The notes below the pieces were generated by a model that was not told the origin of the DNA, did not search any database, and saw only the letters and a program-made list of their open reading frames with translations. From Clostridia bacterium (lineage in GTDB: Bacteria > Bacillota > Clostridia > UMGS1810), in NCBI GenBank assembly GCA_017502845.1, contig JAFVUE010000006.1, positions 1 to 35,448 on the forward strand: a DNA stretch of 35,448 bases, written 5' to 3'. The translations under genes were made by a program, and so were the position numbers. The first letter of the stretch is position 1, and each line of letters begins with the position of its first letter. Below, piece by piece: positions 14,604 to 23,682 of this stretch.

Positions 14604-17144
14604 TTATTCTTTTAATTGATTGAAAAACACACCGAGGAGAAGTTCTACGGAACCGGTTGCTGCCACAACACACCACTGACTCGCAGTAAGAGGAACTGTT
14701 TTGAATATACCTGCAAAAAGAGGAATATACATAACCGTCATCGTGAGAAATGCAGAAAGCGCAACAGCACCCAAAAGATAAAGATTGTCTGTGATATTCA
14801 CATTCAAAATACTTCCGCGTTCACTTTTGCATTCGAATGAATATAGCAATTCTGCAAAAATCAAAGTGGCAAAGGCAACAGACCGCGCCACAGACAAATC
14901 TCCCCACATATATCGGGCAAGAGCAAAAGAAAGCAATGCTTCGCCACCCATCAGGATTCCCGAAAGGACAATATTACTGCCAAGACCTTTTGAAAATATG
15001 CTCTCTCCGTCTTTTCGGGGGGAGCGTTTCATTATATCCTTTTCGGGGGTATCAACACCAAGTGCCAATGCAGGAAGTCCGTCGGTAACAAGATTGAGCC
15101 ACAATATCTGTATGGGCACAAGTGGCATAGGCATTCCGCAGAATGCTGCCGCACCCATTAAGATTATCTCGCCGAGGTTACAGGAGAGCAGGTAGCGGAT
15201 GAATTTTCGGATATTGGCGTAAATCACTCTGCCCTCTTCAACAGCAGAAATTATAGTAGAAAAATTGTCATCAAGGAGCACCATATCCGCAGATTGCTTT
15301 GCCACATCAGTACCGCACTTTCCCATAGCGATTCCTATATCCGCCTCTTTAAGTGATGGAGCATCGTTCACACCGTCTCCCGTCATAGCAACTATATTCT
15401 TACGGCGCTTGAATGCACGGACTATACGGAGTTTATGTTCGGGGGAAACACGGGCAAACACATTAGTCTTACCCACTGCATCGGCAAGTTCGTCATCATT
15501 CATGTTTTCAATATCTGCTCCCGTCAATGGCGTATTATTACCTCGGAAGCCAAGCTCATCTGCAATGGCCTCCGCAGTGTTTTTATGGTCGCCTGTTATC
15601 ATAACGGGTGTGATACCTGCCTCATAACAATCAGCAACCGCCTTATACGCTTCTGCTCTTGGAGGATCGATCATCCCCTGAAGTCCCAGGAAGATAAGAT
15701 TGCTTTCAATATCATCAGCATCGGACGTAATCGGTTTATATGCAAAACCGAGGACGCGGAGTGCCTTACCTGTCATATTATCATTGATTTTCATAACGCG
15801 GGATTTATCTGCAAAGTCCACTACACCTGATGCGGTGGATTTGCGATTGCACATATCTATTATCCTATCTGCCGCGCCTTTGACGAAAGCAATCTTTCCG
15901 CCTTTTCCGTCAGAGCACACTACGCTCATACATTTACGGACAGAGTCAAAAGGAATCTCGGAGATACGTTCATATGAGGAAAGTCGGCTTTTATCAGCAA
16001 AGGATTTATCTGTAAGGTTATATATAGCAACTTCTGTAGGATCGCCCGAAACCTCGCCATTACGGTAAGTGGAATTATTACAGAGATGACCACAGGAGAG
16101 AAGGCCCGAAAGAGAATCATTCCCATGAGGATTTACTTCTCTGCCGTTTACCGATATTGTTCCTGAATCGGAGATGTTTGCAACCTTACCGTCATAATAA
16201 ATCTCCCTGACAGTCATCTTATTCTGTGTGAGTGTGCCTGTCTTATCAGTACATATAACATTAGTACATCCAAGAGTTTCAACTGCAGGTAATTTACGGA
16301 TAAGAGCATTGCGCTTAAGCATACGGGCAACGCCTATGGTAAGGGAAACGGTTACAACGGCAGGAAGTCCTTCGGGGATTGCGGCAACGGCTAAACTGAT
16401 TGCCGACATAAACATATCAAATGCCGTCTCTCCATGAAACATTCCTGCAATGAATATAAGTACACAAACAGCCGCACAGATAATAACAAGTTCCTTGCCT
16501 ATCTTATTAAGATGCTTTTTAAGCGGTGTCTCCTCGGAAGTGGTATTTTCAAGCATATGGGCAATAGAACCCATCTTCGTTGACATACCTATAACATCTA
16601 CACGCGCAGTTCCTCTGCCGGAGGTAACAGTTGTACCCATATAAAGGGAAGTATCTTTATGTATATCCTTTTCAACGGGAACGGATTCGCCTGTAAGTGG
16701 GGATTCATCAGTACAAAGACTATAGGACGTAAGAAGAGTACAATCAGCGCATATTCTATCCCCAGATTCAAGAACTACAATATCCCCCACTGTTACTTCC
16801 CGCGAGGGAACGGTAATCTCCTCTCCGTCCCGTATAACAACCGCCTTTGGAGAAGACAATTCGTTAAGCGCCTCTAAAGATTTCTCGGTCTTATACTCCT
16901 GAACAAATCCGAGAACGCCATTTACGAGGACTATTACCATAACAGTTATGGCATCGGAATATTCCCCTAATGCAGCAGAGAGCAACATTGCCGCAATAAG
17001 AGTCAGAGTAAGCACGTCCCTGAACTGTCCGAAAAACAAGGATACAGCCGATGTTTTCTTCGCCTTTGCAAGTTCGTTATACCCATAACGCAGTTGGTTC
17101 TTACGGGCTTCAGCAGATGTGAGTCCCGAATTTTCTGTTTTCAT
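14604..17144 (-). CDS. P-type Ca2+-transporting ATPase (P2 type)
   Basis: Membrane ATPase that exports cations, most likely Ca2+. All core motifs are present: TGES at 151-154, the phosphorylated aspartate in DKTGTLT at 300, TGDH, and GDGVND of the hinge. The PEGLP motif of helix M4 (257-261) is the Ca2+-site signature shared with SERCA and PMCA types. It has N-terminal and C-terminal cation-ATPase domains and 846 residues, a little short but complete. ATG with GGGAGG seven to eight bases upstream. It is a single gene with its own promoter, facing away from the thi operon. Mn2+ or Na+/K+ transport cannot be excluded. Confidence 0.93.
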   Translation of the reverse strand: MKTENSGLTSAEARKNQLRYGYNELAKAKKTSAVSLFFGQFRDVLTLTLIAAMLLSAALGEYSDAITVMVIVLVNGVLGFVQEYKTEKSLEALNELSSPKAVVIRDGEEITVPSREVTVGDIVVLESGDRICADCTLLTSYSLCTDESPLTGESVPVEKDIHKDTSLYMGTTVTSGRGTARVDVIGMSTKMGSIAHMLENTTSEETPLKKHLNKIGKELVIICAAVCVLIFIAGMFHGETAFDMFMSAISLAVAAIPEGLPAVVTVSLTIGVARMLKRNALIRKLPAVETLGCTNVICTDKTGTLTQNKMTVREIYYDGKVANISDSGTISVNGREVNPHGNDSLSGLLSCGHLCNNSTYRNGEVSGDPTEVAIYNLTDKSFADKSRLSSYERISEIPFDSVRKCMSVVCSDGKGGKIAFVKGAADRIIDMCNRKSTASGVVDFADKSRVMKINDNMTGKALRVLGFAYKPITSDADDIESNLIFLGLQGMIDPPRAEAYKAVADCYEAGITPVMITGDHKNTAEAIADELGFRGNNTPLTGADIENMNDDELADAVGKTNVFARVSPEHKLRIVRAFKRRKNIVAMTGDGVNDAPSLKEADIGIAMGKCGTDVAKQSADMVLLDDNFSTIISAVEEGRVIYANIRKFIRYLLSCNLGEIILMGAAAFCGMPMPLVPIQILWLNLVTDGLPALALGVDTPEKDIMKRSPRKDGESIFSKGLGSNIVLSGILMGGEALLSFALARYMWGDLSVARSVAFATLIFAELLYSFECKSERGSILNVNITDNLYLLGAVALSAFLTMTVMYIPLFAGIFKTVPLTASQWCVVAATGSVELLLGVFFNQLKE

Positions 17145-17169
17145 AAGTTTTACCTCCCAATATCATTAG

Positions 17170-17199
17170 TTTATAAATGTATATTGGGACAAGGTACAA
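17170..17199 (-). promoter_or_regulatory. Predicted promoter of the Ca2+-ATPase gene
   Basis: On the minus strand, TTGTAC (17199-17194), an 18-base spacer and TATAAA (17175-17170) lie 25 bases before the ATPase start. The match is moderate. Confidence 0.4.
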
Positions 17200-17216
17200 G
17201 TTATGATAAAAAATTA

Positions 17217-17245
17217 TTGACATTTAACTGAAAGAGTTATATAAT
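17217..17245 (+). promoter_or_regulatory. Consensus promoter of the thiMED operon
   Basis: TTGACA (17217-17222), a 17-base spacer and TATAAT (17240-17245) are a perfect sigma-A promoter. Transcription would start around 17252, at the very beginning of the TPP riboswitch. Confidence 0.88.
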
Positions 17246-17247
17246 TG

Positions 17248-17342
17248 TCTCAAACAGGGGAGCTGGTGTCAGCCGGCTGAGAGGGAGTAATCAACTCCGA
17301 CCCTATAACCTGATGCGGGTAATGCCGCCGTAGGGAGTGAGA
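17248..17342 (+). promoter_or_regulatory. TPP riboswitch (THI element)
   Basis: The conserved TPP aptamer is readable in order: GGGGAGC (about 17257-17263), the CTGAGAGGG pyrimidine-binding box (17277-17285), GACCC, AACCTGATGCGGGTAATGC (17307-17325), and GTAGGGAG (17330-17337). Outer bases TCTC (17248-17251) and GAGA (17339-17342) can extend stem P1. It precedes thiM and is followed by a terminator, so it should switch off the thi operon when thiamine pyrophosphate is plentiful. CCGCCG inside the aptamer can also pair with the terminator region (see findings). Confidence 0.96.
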
Positions 17343-17357
17343 GATTGCTTTTATCGG

Positions 17358-17388
17358 CGGATTATCATTTGATGATAATCCGTTTTTT
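17358..17388 (+). terminator. Riboswitch-controlled intrinsic terminator
   Basis: CGGATTATCAT (17358-17368) and ATGATAATCCG (17372-17382) form a perfect 11-pair stem with a three-base loop, followed by six T (17383-17388). It lies between the TPP aptamer and thiM and is the expression platform. Confidence 0.92.
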
Positions 17389-17443
17389 AATACATTTTTT
17401 CTCTCCCTTGAGATCAGAAAAAAATAAAAAAGGAGAGAAAAAA

Positions 17444-18274
17444 ATGAAAATCAACCTCAAAGAATGCATGGAAAATGTAAGGACTAACACCCCACTCGTT
17501 CACAACATAACAAATTATGTTACCGTGAACGACTGCGCCAACATACTGTTGGCATGCGGAGCGTCCCCTATTATGTCGGATGACATCAATGACGTGGAGG
17601 ACATAACCTCGATCTGTTCGGGACTAAACATCAACATCGGCACATTGAACGGCAACACAATACCGTCAATGTTTGCCGCAGGAAAAAAGGCAAACGAACT
17701 GTCCCACCCCGTACTCCTTGACCCCGTAGGTGCAGGGGCATCCAATATTCGGACGAAAACCTCTCTTGATCTGTTGAATCAGGTGCAGTTTACTGCTATA
17801 AGGGGCAATATATCGGAAATAAAAGTTCTCGCTTCGGGAAGCGGAAATACCCGTGGTGTGGATGCTGACATATCCGACACAGTAACGAAAGACAACATCA
17901 AAAGCGTTATTGAATTTGCAAAGGAATTTGCACGTAAAACAAATTCGATCATTGCGATAACAGGTGCAACCGACATAATAACAGACGGAGAAAAAGCCGT
18001 ATGTGTATACAACGGCGATGCCGCAATGAGCAAAATCACAGGTACGGGTTGTCAGTTATCCGCTATGATGACTGCATATATCTGCGCTAATCCAGAAAAT
18101 ATTTTCGATGCTTGTTGCACGGCTGTAATTGCTATGGGAGTATGCGGAGAGATTGCAAAGAAACGAATGACTGAACAAGACGGAAATTCATCTTACAGAA
18201 ATTACATAATCGACGCCATATACAATCTTGATTCTGAAACACTCGAAAGGTGGGCGCGTTATGAAATCTGTTAA
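17444..18274 (+). CDS. thiM: Hydroxyethylthiazole kinase
   Basis: Phosphorylates 4-methyl-5-(2-hydroxyethyl)thiazole, salvaging the thiazole half of thiamine. The 276 residues show the family N-terminus (TPLVHNITNYVTVNDCANILLACGASPIM), the DPVGAGAS segment, and the C-terminal KITGTGCQLSAMM anion-hole/catalytic-cysteine motif. The ATG at 17444 has GGAGAG seven bases upstream; an upstream in-frame ATG at 17345 is inside the terminator leader and is rejected. First gene of thiM-thiE-thiD under the TPP riboswitch. Confidence 0.95.
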   Translation: MKINLKECMENVRTNTPLVHNITNYVTVNDCANILLACGASPIMSDDINDVEDITSICSGLNINIGTLNGNTIPSMFAAGKKANELSHPVLLDPVGAGASNIRTKTSLDLLNQVQFTAIRGNISEIKVLASGSGNTRGVDADISDTVTKDNIKSVIEFAKEFARKTNSIIAITGATDIITDGEKAVCVYNGDAAMSKITGTGCQLSAMMTAYICANPENIFDACCTAVIAMGVCGEIAKKRMTEQDGNSSYRNYIIDAIYNLDSETLERWARYEIC

Positions 18275-18899
18275 AGATGCAATGATGTTATATGCCGTTA
18301 CAGACAGAGCATGGACACAAGAAAAAAATCTCATCTCGCAAGTAGAGGAATCCTTAAAAGGCGGAGCAACCTGTATCCAGTTACGGGAAAAAGACCTTGA
18401 TGAAGCATCATTCCTTGAAGAAGCAAATGCAATAAGAGATCTTTGTAATAATTACGGAGTGCTTTTTATTGTAAACGACAATATAAGCATAGCCATAAAA
18501 TCAAAAGCAGACGGCATACACATAGGTCAGCACGATATGAACGCCACAAATGTAAGAAAAATCATAGGCAACAGTATGATTATGGGGGTTTCCGTTCAAA
18601 CGGTTGAACAGGCATTAAAAGCCGAAGCCGACGGTGCGGATTATCTTGGTGTGGGTGCGGTTTTCCCCACAAGCACAAAAGACGATGCTGACAGCGTTGA
18701 TTATGATACTCTTAAAGATATATGTTCTGCCGTGTCAATCCCTGTTGTGGCAATCGGCGGTATATGTTATGACAATATGCATTTGCTCTGCGGTAGCGGT
18801 ATTGACGGAGTGGCGGTGGTAAGTGCAATATTTGCCCAAAAAGACATAACAGCCGCAACTGAAAAACTCCTGACAAAAGCGAGGGAGAGTTTTTTATGA
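18261..18899 (+). CDS. thiE: Thiamine-phosphate synthase
   Basis: Joins hydroxymethylpyrimidine diphosphate with thiazole phosphate to give thiamine phosphate. It is a 212-residue TIM barrel with CIQLREKDLDEASFL, FIVNDNISIA, GIHIGQHDM, GVGAVFPTSTK and PVVAIGGI, all hallmark ThiE segments. The ATG at 18261 overlaps the thiM end by 14 bases, with AAAGGTGGG upstream. It lies between the two kinases that make its substrates. Confidence 0.96.
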   Translation: MKSVKDAMMLYAVTDRAWTQEKNLISQVEESLKGGATCIQLREKDLDEASFLEEANAIRDLCNNYGVLFIVNDNISIAIKSKADGIHIGQHDMNATNVRKIIGNSMIMGVSVQTVEQALKAEADGADYLGVGAVFPTSTKDDADSVDYDTLKDICSAVSIPVVAIGGICYDNMHLLCGSGIDGVAVVSAIFAQKDITAATEKLLTKARESFL

Positions 18900-19669
18900 A
18901 AACATCGCTTACAATAGCAGGAAGTGATTCTATAGGTGGTGCAGGAATTCAGGCAGATATCAAAACCATGATTTCAAACGGTGTATACGCAATGAGCGTA
19001 ATCACTGCATTAACTGCACAAAACACTTTAGGTGTTCAGGGTATTGAGCCGATAAGTCCTGAATTTATAAAGATGCAGTTAGACAGTGTGTTTTCCGACA
19101 TCGTACCCGACAGTATTAAAATAGGGATGGTACCCGACACACCGCAGATATTGGCTATTGCCGAAAGATTAAATCATTACAATGCAAAAAATATTGTGAT
19201 AGATCCCGTAATGGTTGCAACAAGCGGTTCTGTTCTTACAAAAGAAACTGCAGTTGGTGTTATGAAAGAAAAGTTATTTCCACTCGCAACAGTTATAACT
19301 CCAAATATCCCCGAGGCGAAAGTTCTGTCGGGAATTGAAATAAAATCCGAAAAAGATATGGAAAACGCTGCACAGACACTTGGGAAAAGCGGGGATTTTG
19401 CGGTTTTAGTCAAAGGCGGACACGGGTTAAGTGATGCAAACGATGTTTTATACTGCAATGGTAAAACAAGGTGGTATAATGGTAAAAGGATTGACAATCA
19501 CAATACACATGGTACGGGTTGCACTCTGTCAAGTGCTATCGCTTCAAATCTAGCAAAGGGATTGCAATTGGAAGATGCGGTTCTGAAAGCCAAAGAATAC
19601 ATATCCCATATCCTTAATGCTCAATTAAATCTCGGACACGGGAACGGTCCGCTAAATCACGGATTTTAA
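18896..19669 (+). CDS. thiD: Hydroxymethylpyrimidine/phosphomethylpyrimidine kinase
   Basis: Phosphorylates HMP and HMP-phosphate to the diphosphate used by ThiE. It is a ribokinase-fold protein of 257 residues: TIAGSDSIGGAGIQADIKT at the N-terminus, DPVMVATSG in the middle, and the catalytic NTHGTGCTLSSAIASNLAKG near the C-terminus. Its ATG overlaps the thiE stop (ATGA), so the genes are coupled. With no thiC, thiG or thiS here, the operon by itself supports salvage rather than full synthesis; de novo genes could be elsewhere. Confidence 0.96.
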   Translation: MKTSLTIAGSDSIGGAGIQADIKTMISNGVYAMSVITALTAQNTLGVQGIEPISPEFIKMQLDSVFSDIVPDSIKIGMVPDTPQILAIAERLNHYNAKNIVIDPVMVATSGSVLTKETAVGVMKEKLFPLATVITPNIPEAKVLSGIEIKSEKDMENAAQTLGKSGDFAVLVKGGHGLSDANDVLYCNGKTRWYNGKRIDNHNTHGTGCTLSSAIASNLAKGLQLEDAVLKAKEYISHILNAQLNLGHGNGPLNHGF

Positions 19670-19671
19670 TG

Positions 19672-19703
19672 AAAAAAGCAGATAGTTAACTATCTGCTTT
19701 TTT
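19672..19703. terminator. Bidirectional terminator between thiD and prmC
   Basis: AAAAAAGCAGATAG followed by its full complement forms a perfect palindrome with T-runs on both sides, serving the two converging genes. The minus-strand arm includes the prmC stop codon (19686-19688). Confidence 0.9.
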
Positions 19704-20537
19704 TCCGTAAACTACACGCTTGATACCTGCGTAATCGGTTTTGATTTTTATATCTGTAAAATGTTCTTTCATAAGTTCGGCAACATCATCTGCCTGTTTA
19801 TGACCTACTTCAAAGGCAAGGACACCGCCATCTTTCAGGTAGAAATGAGCATTATCCGTAATAACTCGGTAAAAGTCAAGTCCGTCCTCTCCTCCATAAA
19901 GGGCAAGGTGGGGTTCATATTCGTCAACCGTTCTGTCAAGGGTTTTCATCTCATCTCCTGTTATATACGGAGGATTTGACACAACCATATCAAATTTACG
20001 GTTGATATGGGAAAGTTCATTTAATACATCAAGTTCGGCAAAAGAAACATTATCTACACTATGCATGTCTTTGTTTTTATTTGCTACATCAAGGGCGGGT
20101 ATTGAAATATCGTAGCCCGTAACAGATGTATCAGGGCAGAATTTACCGATTGACACGGCGAGCGCACCTGAACCGGTACAAAAATCTGCGATATCCTTAA
20201 AGCCGTATTTTTTAATAAGTTCTATGGCAAGTTCTGCAAGGTGCTCCGTATCAGGACGGGGTATAAGGACATTGCTGTCTACATAAAAGTCCATAGACAT
20301 AAATTCTTTATTACCCGTTATATACGCTACCGGCTCGTGATTTGCACGTCTGCTGACGACTTTGAAGAATGTTTCTTCATCGGATTTACTTACCTCTGCA
20401 TCGGGGTTGAGTGCTAGATAAACATTATCTTCGCCGATTGCATGGCACAGTAAAACACGGGCATCAAGTGTGGGATTCTCCACACCTGATGCCCTTAAAA
20501 TATCTAATGCTTTTAAGATGCAATCTCGAATTACCAT
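19686..20537 (-). CDS. prmC: Release factor glutamine methyltransferase
   Basis: Methylates the glutamine of the GGQ motif in peptide release factors, which speeds translation termination. The 283 residues include an N-terminal helical domain, the SAM-binding FCTGSGALAVS (about 119-129), and the catalytic NPPY at about 188-191. The start overlaps the 3' end of the upstream DUF1385 gene by seven bases with a GGAAG site. The usual partner prfA is not downstream, since a terminator follows at once. Confidence 0.95.
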   Translation of the reverse strand: MVIRDCILKALDILRASGVENPTLDARVLLCHAIGEDNVYLALNPDAEVSKSDEETFFKVVSRRANHEPVAYITGNKEFMSMDFYVDSNVLIPRPDTEHLAELAIELIKKYGFKDIADFCTGSGALAVSIGKFCPDTSVTGYDISIPALDVANKNKDMHSVDNVSFAELDVLNELSHINRKFDMVVSNPPYITGDEMKTLDRTVDEYEPHLALYGGEDGLDFYRVITDNAHFYLKDGGVLAFEVGHKQADDVAELMKEHFTDIKIKTDYAGIKRVVYGKKADS

Positions 20538-21481
20538 TTATCGTCTTCCTTATTTTCGGGAATAACTGCTTTAAGTGCCGCAATAGCAACCTCAAGCTGT
20601 GATTCGTCGGGTTCTCTTGTTGTAAGTTTCTGCAACCACAAACCGGGTTTTGTAAGGATAGCAACGCATTTATTCTTACTGCGACCTGCAAACTTTATTA
20701 TCTCATAAGATACACCTGCTACAACAGGGAGAAGAAGAAGTCGCAAACCGATACGCATAAACACGTTATCCCACTTAAGGAACGAGAAGAAGATGATACT
20801 TATAACCATTACTATAAGCAGGAAACTTGTTCCGCATCGGGGATGGAGACGCGAATACTTTGCCGCATTCTCGGGAGTGAGTTCCTCGCCATGTTCATAA
20901 GCAGCGATAGTCTTATGCTCCGCACCATGGTATTCAAACACTCTCTGAATATCTTTCATCCTTGAAACAAGAGCAAGATAGCCAAGGAATATAAGCATTC
21001 GCACACCGCCCTCTGCAAGATTTAAGAGAACGGGATTTGTGATATACCAATGAAGAAATCCGACTATAACTGTCGGTAGAAGCATAAAAAGGCCTATACC
21101 CATAAAAAGCGAAACCACAACTGCAAAGTAGATTGCAATATCCTTAATCTTATCACCGAATTTATCGTCAAGCCATTTTTCAAATTTAGAGGGTTCATAT
21201 CCCTCCTCACCCTCTACATCATAAAATTCTGCAGAGAACATAAGGCATTTAACACCCACAACCATGGAACTCACAAAATTGATGACACCACGGACGATGG
21301 GAATCTTGGACAAAATATTTTTAGATGAAACTTTGACGGGTTTCTTATCTATTATTATCTCACCGTCAGATTTGCGGACTGCGGTAGCAAGTTCGTGAGG
21401 GCCTCTCATCATAACGCCCTCAAGCACTGCCTGACCGCCGATGCTAGTCTTATGAACGGCACAGTTTTCTTTATTACTCAT
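20531..21481 (-). CDS. DUF1385 (YqhQ-like) membrane protein
   Basis: Uncharacterised polytopic membrane protein conserved in Firmicutes, often beside prmC. The N-terminus IGGQAVLEGVMMRGPHELATAVRK and the EYHGAEHKTIAAYEHGEELT and RLHPRCGTSFLLIVMVIS segments are typical of DUF1385; the last two contain conserved histidines and a cysteine. About five hydrophobic helices. The ATG at 21481 is chosen because AAGGAG lies eight bases upstream; the ATG at 21487 is too close to that site. Function unknown. Confidence 0.9.
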   Translation of the reverse strand: MSNKENCAVHKTSIGGQAVLEGVMMRGPHELATAVRKSDGEIIIDKKPVKVSSKNILSKIPIVRGVINFVSSMVVGVKCLMFSAEFYDVEGEEGYEPSKFEKWLDDKFGDKIKDIAIYFAVVVSLFMGIGLFMLLPTVIVGFLHWYITNPVLLNLAEGGVRMLIFLGYLALVSRMKDIQRVFEYHGAEHKTIAAYEHGEELTPENAAKYSRLHPRCGTSFLLIVMVISIIFFSFLKWDNVFMRIGLRLLLLPVVAGVSYEIIKFAGRSKNKCVAILTKPGLWLQKLTTREPDESQLEVAIAALKAVIPENKEDDKW

Positions 21482-21516
21482 AAACATTTCTCCTTAAAAG
21501 GGATTCATCAATTATG

Positions 21517-21545
21517 ATTATACTCTCGTTTTTCAAAATAAGCAA
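21517..21545 (-). promoter_or_regulatory. Predicted promoter of the DUF1385-prmC operon
   Basis: On the minus strand, TTGCTT (21545-21540), a 17-base spacer and TATAAT (21522-21517) lie 35 bases before the gene. Confidence 0.6.
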
Positions 21546-21587
21546 CAAATAAAATTAAATATTTACAAATTATTAAATAAATTTATC

Positions 21588-21616
21588 TTGTGCATTATTG
21601 AAAAAAGTGATAATAT
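21588..21616 (+). promoter_or_regulatory. Predicted promoter of the potassium uptake genes
   Basis: TTGTGC (21588-21593), a 17-base spacer and TAATAT (21611-21616) lie 32 bases before the TrkH start. No riboswitch for c-di-AMP is seen in the short leader. Confidence 0.5.
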
Positions 21617-21648
21617 AAAAACATCACGAAGTATTATGCGAGGTTTTT

Positions 21649-22977
21649 ATGAATAAAACGCGAAAAAAGCACATTTCATCTTTCCAGATAATTATTTTGG
21701 GTTTTGCTGCCACCATTCTTATAGGCACGATACTCTTGATGCTTCCCGTTTCTTCATCATCAGGAAACTATACTCCGTTTCTTGATGCTTTATTCACTGC
21801 CACTTCATCCGTTTGCGTTACAGGGCTTATAGTACATGATACCGCCACTTACTGGTCCGCCTTCGGGCAGGTCGTTATATTACTGCTTATACAAATCGGT
21901 GGTCTTGGAGTTATAACCACAGCAGTTGCTACAGTTATGATATCTGGCAGAAAGATTGGACTTATGCAAAGAAGCACAATGCAGGAAGCAATATCCGCTC
22001 CACAAGTTGGAGGGATTGTGAAATTAACAGGGTTTGTTCTCAAATCAACATTCATTATCGAACTGGTTGGTGCTGCAGTTATGTCTCCCGTATTCTGCAA
22101 AGAATTTGGAATAAGCGGTATATGGATGTCAATATTCCATTCCATATCTGCTTTCTGTAATGCCGGATTCGACCTAATGGGAACAAAAGCACCCTTCTCT
22201 TCCCTGACATCTTATGAAAGTAACATCACAATAAATGCAACAATAATGTTGCTCATTATATCGGGCGGTATAGGATTCATGGTGTGGAATGACATCAAAG
22301 ACCACAAATTTCATATCAAAAAGTACCGGATGCAAAGCAAAGTCGTTCTCTCTGTAACACTTATGCTCATAATAACACCAGCGATATATTTTTATCTTTG
22401 TGAATTTCAGAATATGCCCTTAAAAGAGCGCATATTAAATTCTATATTCCAATCAGTAACACCGCGAACAGCCGGCTTTAACACAGCAGATTTAACGGCA
22501 TTATCGCCTATCGGAATAGCGATAACAATTATTCTTATGCTTATCGGCGGTTCCCCCGGTTCTACTGCCGGAGGTATGAAAACTACGACAGTTGCTGTTC
22601 TTTTATTCTCAGCAACATCAGTTTTCAAGCATAAAAACTCTGCTGAATGTTTTGGAAGGCGAATTGATGATTCTGCAATAAAAAATGCGGCCGCAATAAT
22701 GCTTCTGTATATTGTGTTGTTCATAGCAGGGGGGCTTATAATAAGCGGTATAGAAAATCTTCCCCTTATGAGTTGTCTTTTTGAATCTGCTTCAGCCATT
22801 GGAACGGTAGGTCTTACTCTCGGAATCACACCTTCTCTCGGAACGGTTTCAAGATTGATACTTATTGTATTAATGTTCATAGGTCGTGTAGGGGGATTGA
22901 CCGTTATATTTGCCGCATTCAGCAGTCGTGTTCCTGATGTTTCAAAGAAACCTTTAGAAAAAATAACTGTCGGTTAG
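21649..22977 (+). CDS. TrkH/KtrB-type potassium uptake membrane subunit
   Basis: Membrane subunit of a K+ (or Na+-coupled K+) uptake system. Its 442 residues contain the four pore-loop repeats of the superfamily: SSVCVTGL (about 53-60), SAFCNAGFD, TPRTAGFNT and SAIGTVGLTLG. The central glycine of each loop, which lines the selectivity filter, is present, so it should conduct K+. ATG at 21649 with GAGGT upstream. It is paired with the RCK regulator 11 bases downstream. The length and architecture are closer to KtrB than to the longer proteobacterial TrkH. Confidence 0.93.
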   Translation: MNKTRKKHISSFQIIILGFAATILIGTILLMLPVSSSSGNYTPFLDALFTATSSVCVTGLIVHDTATYWSAFGQVVILLLIQIGGLGVITTAVATVMISGRKIGLMQRSTMQEAISAPQVGGIVKLTGFVLKSTFIIELVGAAVMSPVFCKEFGISGIWMSIFHSISAFCNAGFDLMGTKAPFSSLTSYESNITINATIMLLIISGGIGFMVWNDIKDHKFHIKKYRMQSKVVLSVTLMLIITPAIYFYLCEFQNMPLKERILNSIFQSVTPRTAGFNTADLTALSPIGIAITIILMLIGGSPGSTAGGMKTTTVAVLLFSATSVFKHKNSAECFGRRIDDSAIKNAAAIMLLYIVLFIAGGLIISGIENLPLMSCLFESASAIGTVGLTLGITPSLGTVSRLILIVLMFIGRVGGLTVIFAAFSSRVPDVSKKPLEKITVG

Positions 22978-22988
22978 GAGAAAAACTT

Positions 22989-23636
22989 ATGAAATCAATC
23001 TTACTTATAGGTCTTGGCAGATTTGGTAAACATATTGCCACAAAATTAAATGAACTGGGTCACGAAGTTATGGGCGCAGATAAAAATGAAACTCTGGTAA
23101 ATGAAATACTGCCGTTAATTACCAACGCCCAAATTGGGGACAGCACCAACGAAGAATTTCTGCGTTCATTGGGCGTAAGCAATTATGATGTGTGCATAGT
23201 TGCTATCGGCGGAGATTTCCAGAGTTCTTTAGAAACCACTTCACTTCTCAAAGAACTTGGTGCAAAATTCGTAGTTGCCAGAGCCGAAAGAGATGTTCAG
23301 GAAAAATTCCTGCTGAGAAATGGTGCTGATGAGGTTATATATCCCGAAAAGCAAATTGCTTCCTGGGCTGCAATACGCTATACAGCGGATCATATACTCG
23401 ATTATATAGAATTAGATGAAGATTACTCTATTTTTGAAGTTGCGATTCCAAAAAATTGGATCGGCAAAACTATAGCAGAAATCGACATCCGCAAGAAGTA
23501 CAATATAAATATCCTGGCACTCAGATCAGGCGGAGAAATGAGTCTTACCATAAGCCCTGATACTATTTTAGACATCGGAAAAACCATGCTGGTACTTGGC
23601 GATTATGAAGACATTCAGAAATGTTTCCATATCTGA
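22989..23636 (+). CDS. TrkA/KtrA-type RCK regulatory subunit
   Basis: Cytosolic ring-forming subunit that gates the TrkH/KtrB channel in response to ligands. An N-terminal Rossmann fold with GLGRFGKHIATKL (8-20) is followed by the conserved GDSTNEEFL acidic region, then a C-terminal RCK_C domain (from about 135) that can bind c-di-AMP or other ligands. The 215 residues are the single-RCK form. ATG with AGGAG upstream, in operon with the membrane subunit and followed by a strong terminator. Confidence 0.94.
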   Translation: MKSILLIGLGRFGKHIATKLNELGHEVMGADKNETLVNEILPLITNAQIGDSTNEEFLRSLGVSNYDVCIVAIGGDFQSSLETTSLLKELGAKFVVARAERDVQEKFLLRNGADEVIYPEKQIASWAAIRYTADHILDYIELDEDYSIFEVAIPKNWIGKTIAEIDIRKKYNINILALRSGGEMSLTISPDTILDIGKTMLVLGDYEDIQKCFHI

Positions 23637-23643
23637 TTAAATG

Positions 23644-23682
23644 AAAATACGGAGTTCATTCAAATAATGAACTCCGTATTTT
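23644..23682. terminator. Bidirectional terminator between the K+ operon and rarA
   Basis: AAAATACGGAGTTCATT and its complement AATGAACTCCGTATTTT form a 17-pair stem around CAAAT, with six T following on the plus strand and an A-rich start serving the minus strand. Confidence 0.92.

Noticed and set aside
17345-17443. N-terminal extension of thiM from an earlier start
   Set aside because: These codons cover the riboswitch terminator and a poly-A leader, lack a ribosome binding site, and add residues not found in the family.
21482-21648. c-di-AMP (ydaO) riboswitch before the K+ uptake genes
   Set aside because: The gap is short and A/T-rich, filled by two divergent promoters, and shows none of the conserved ydaO motifs.
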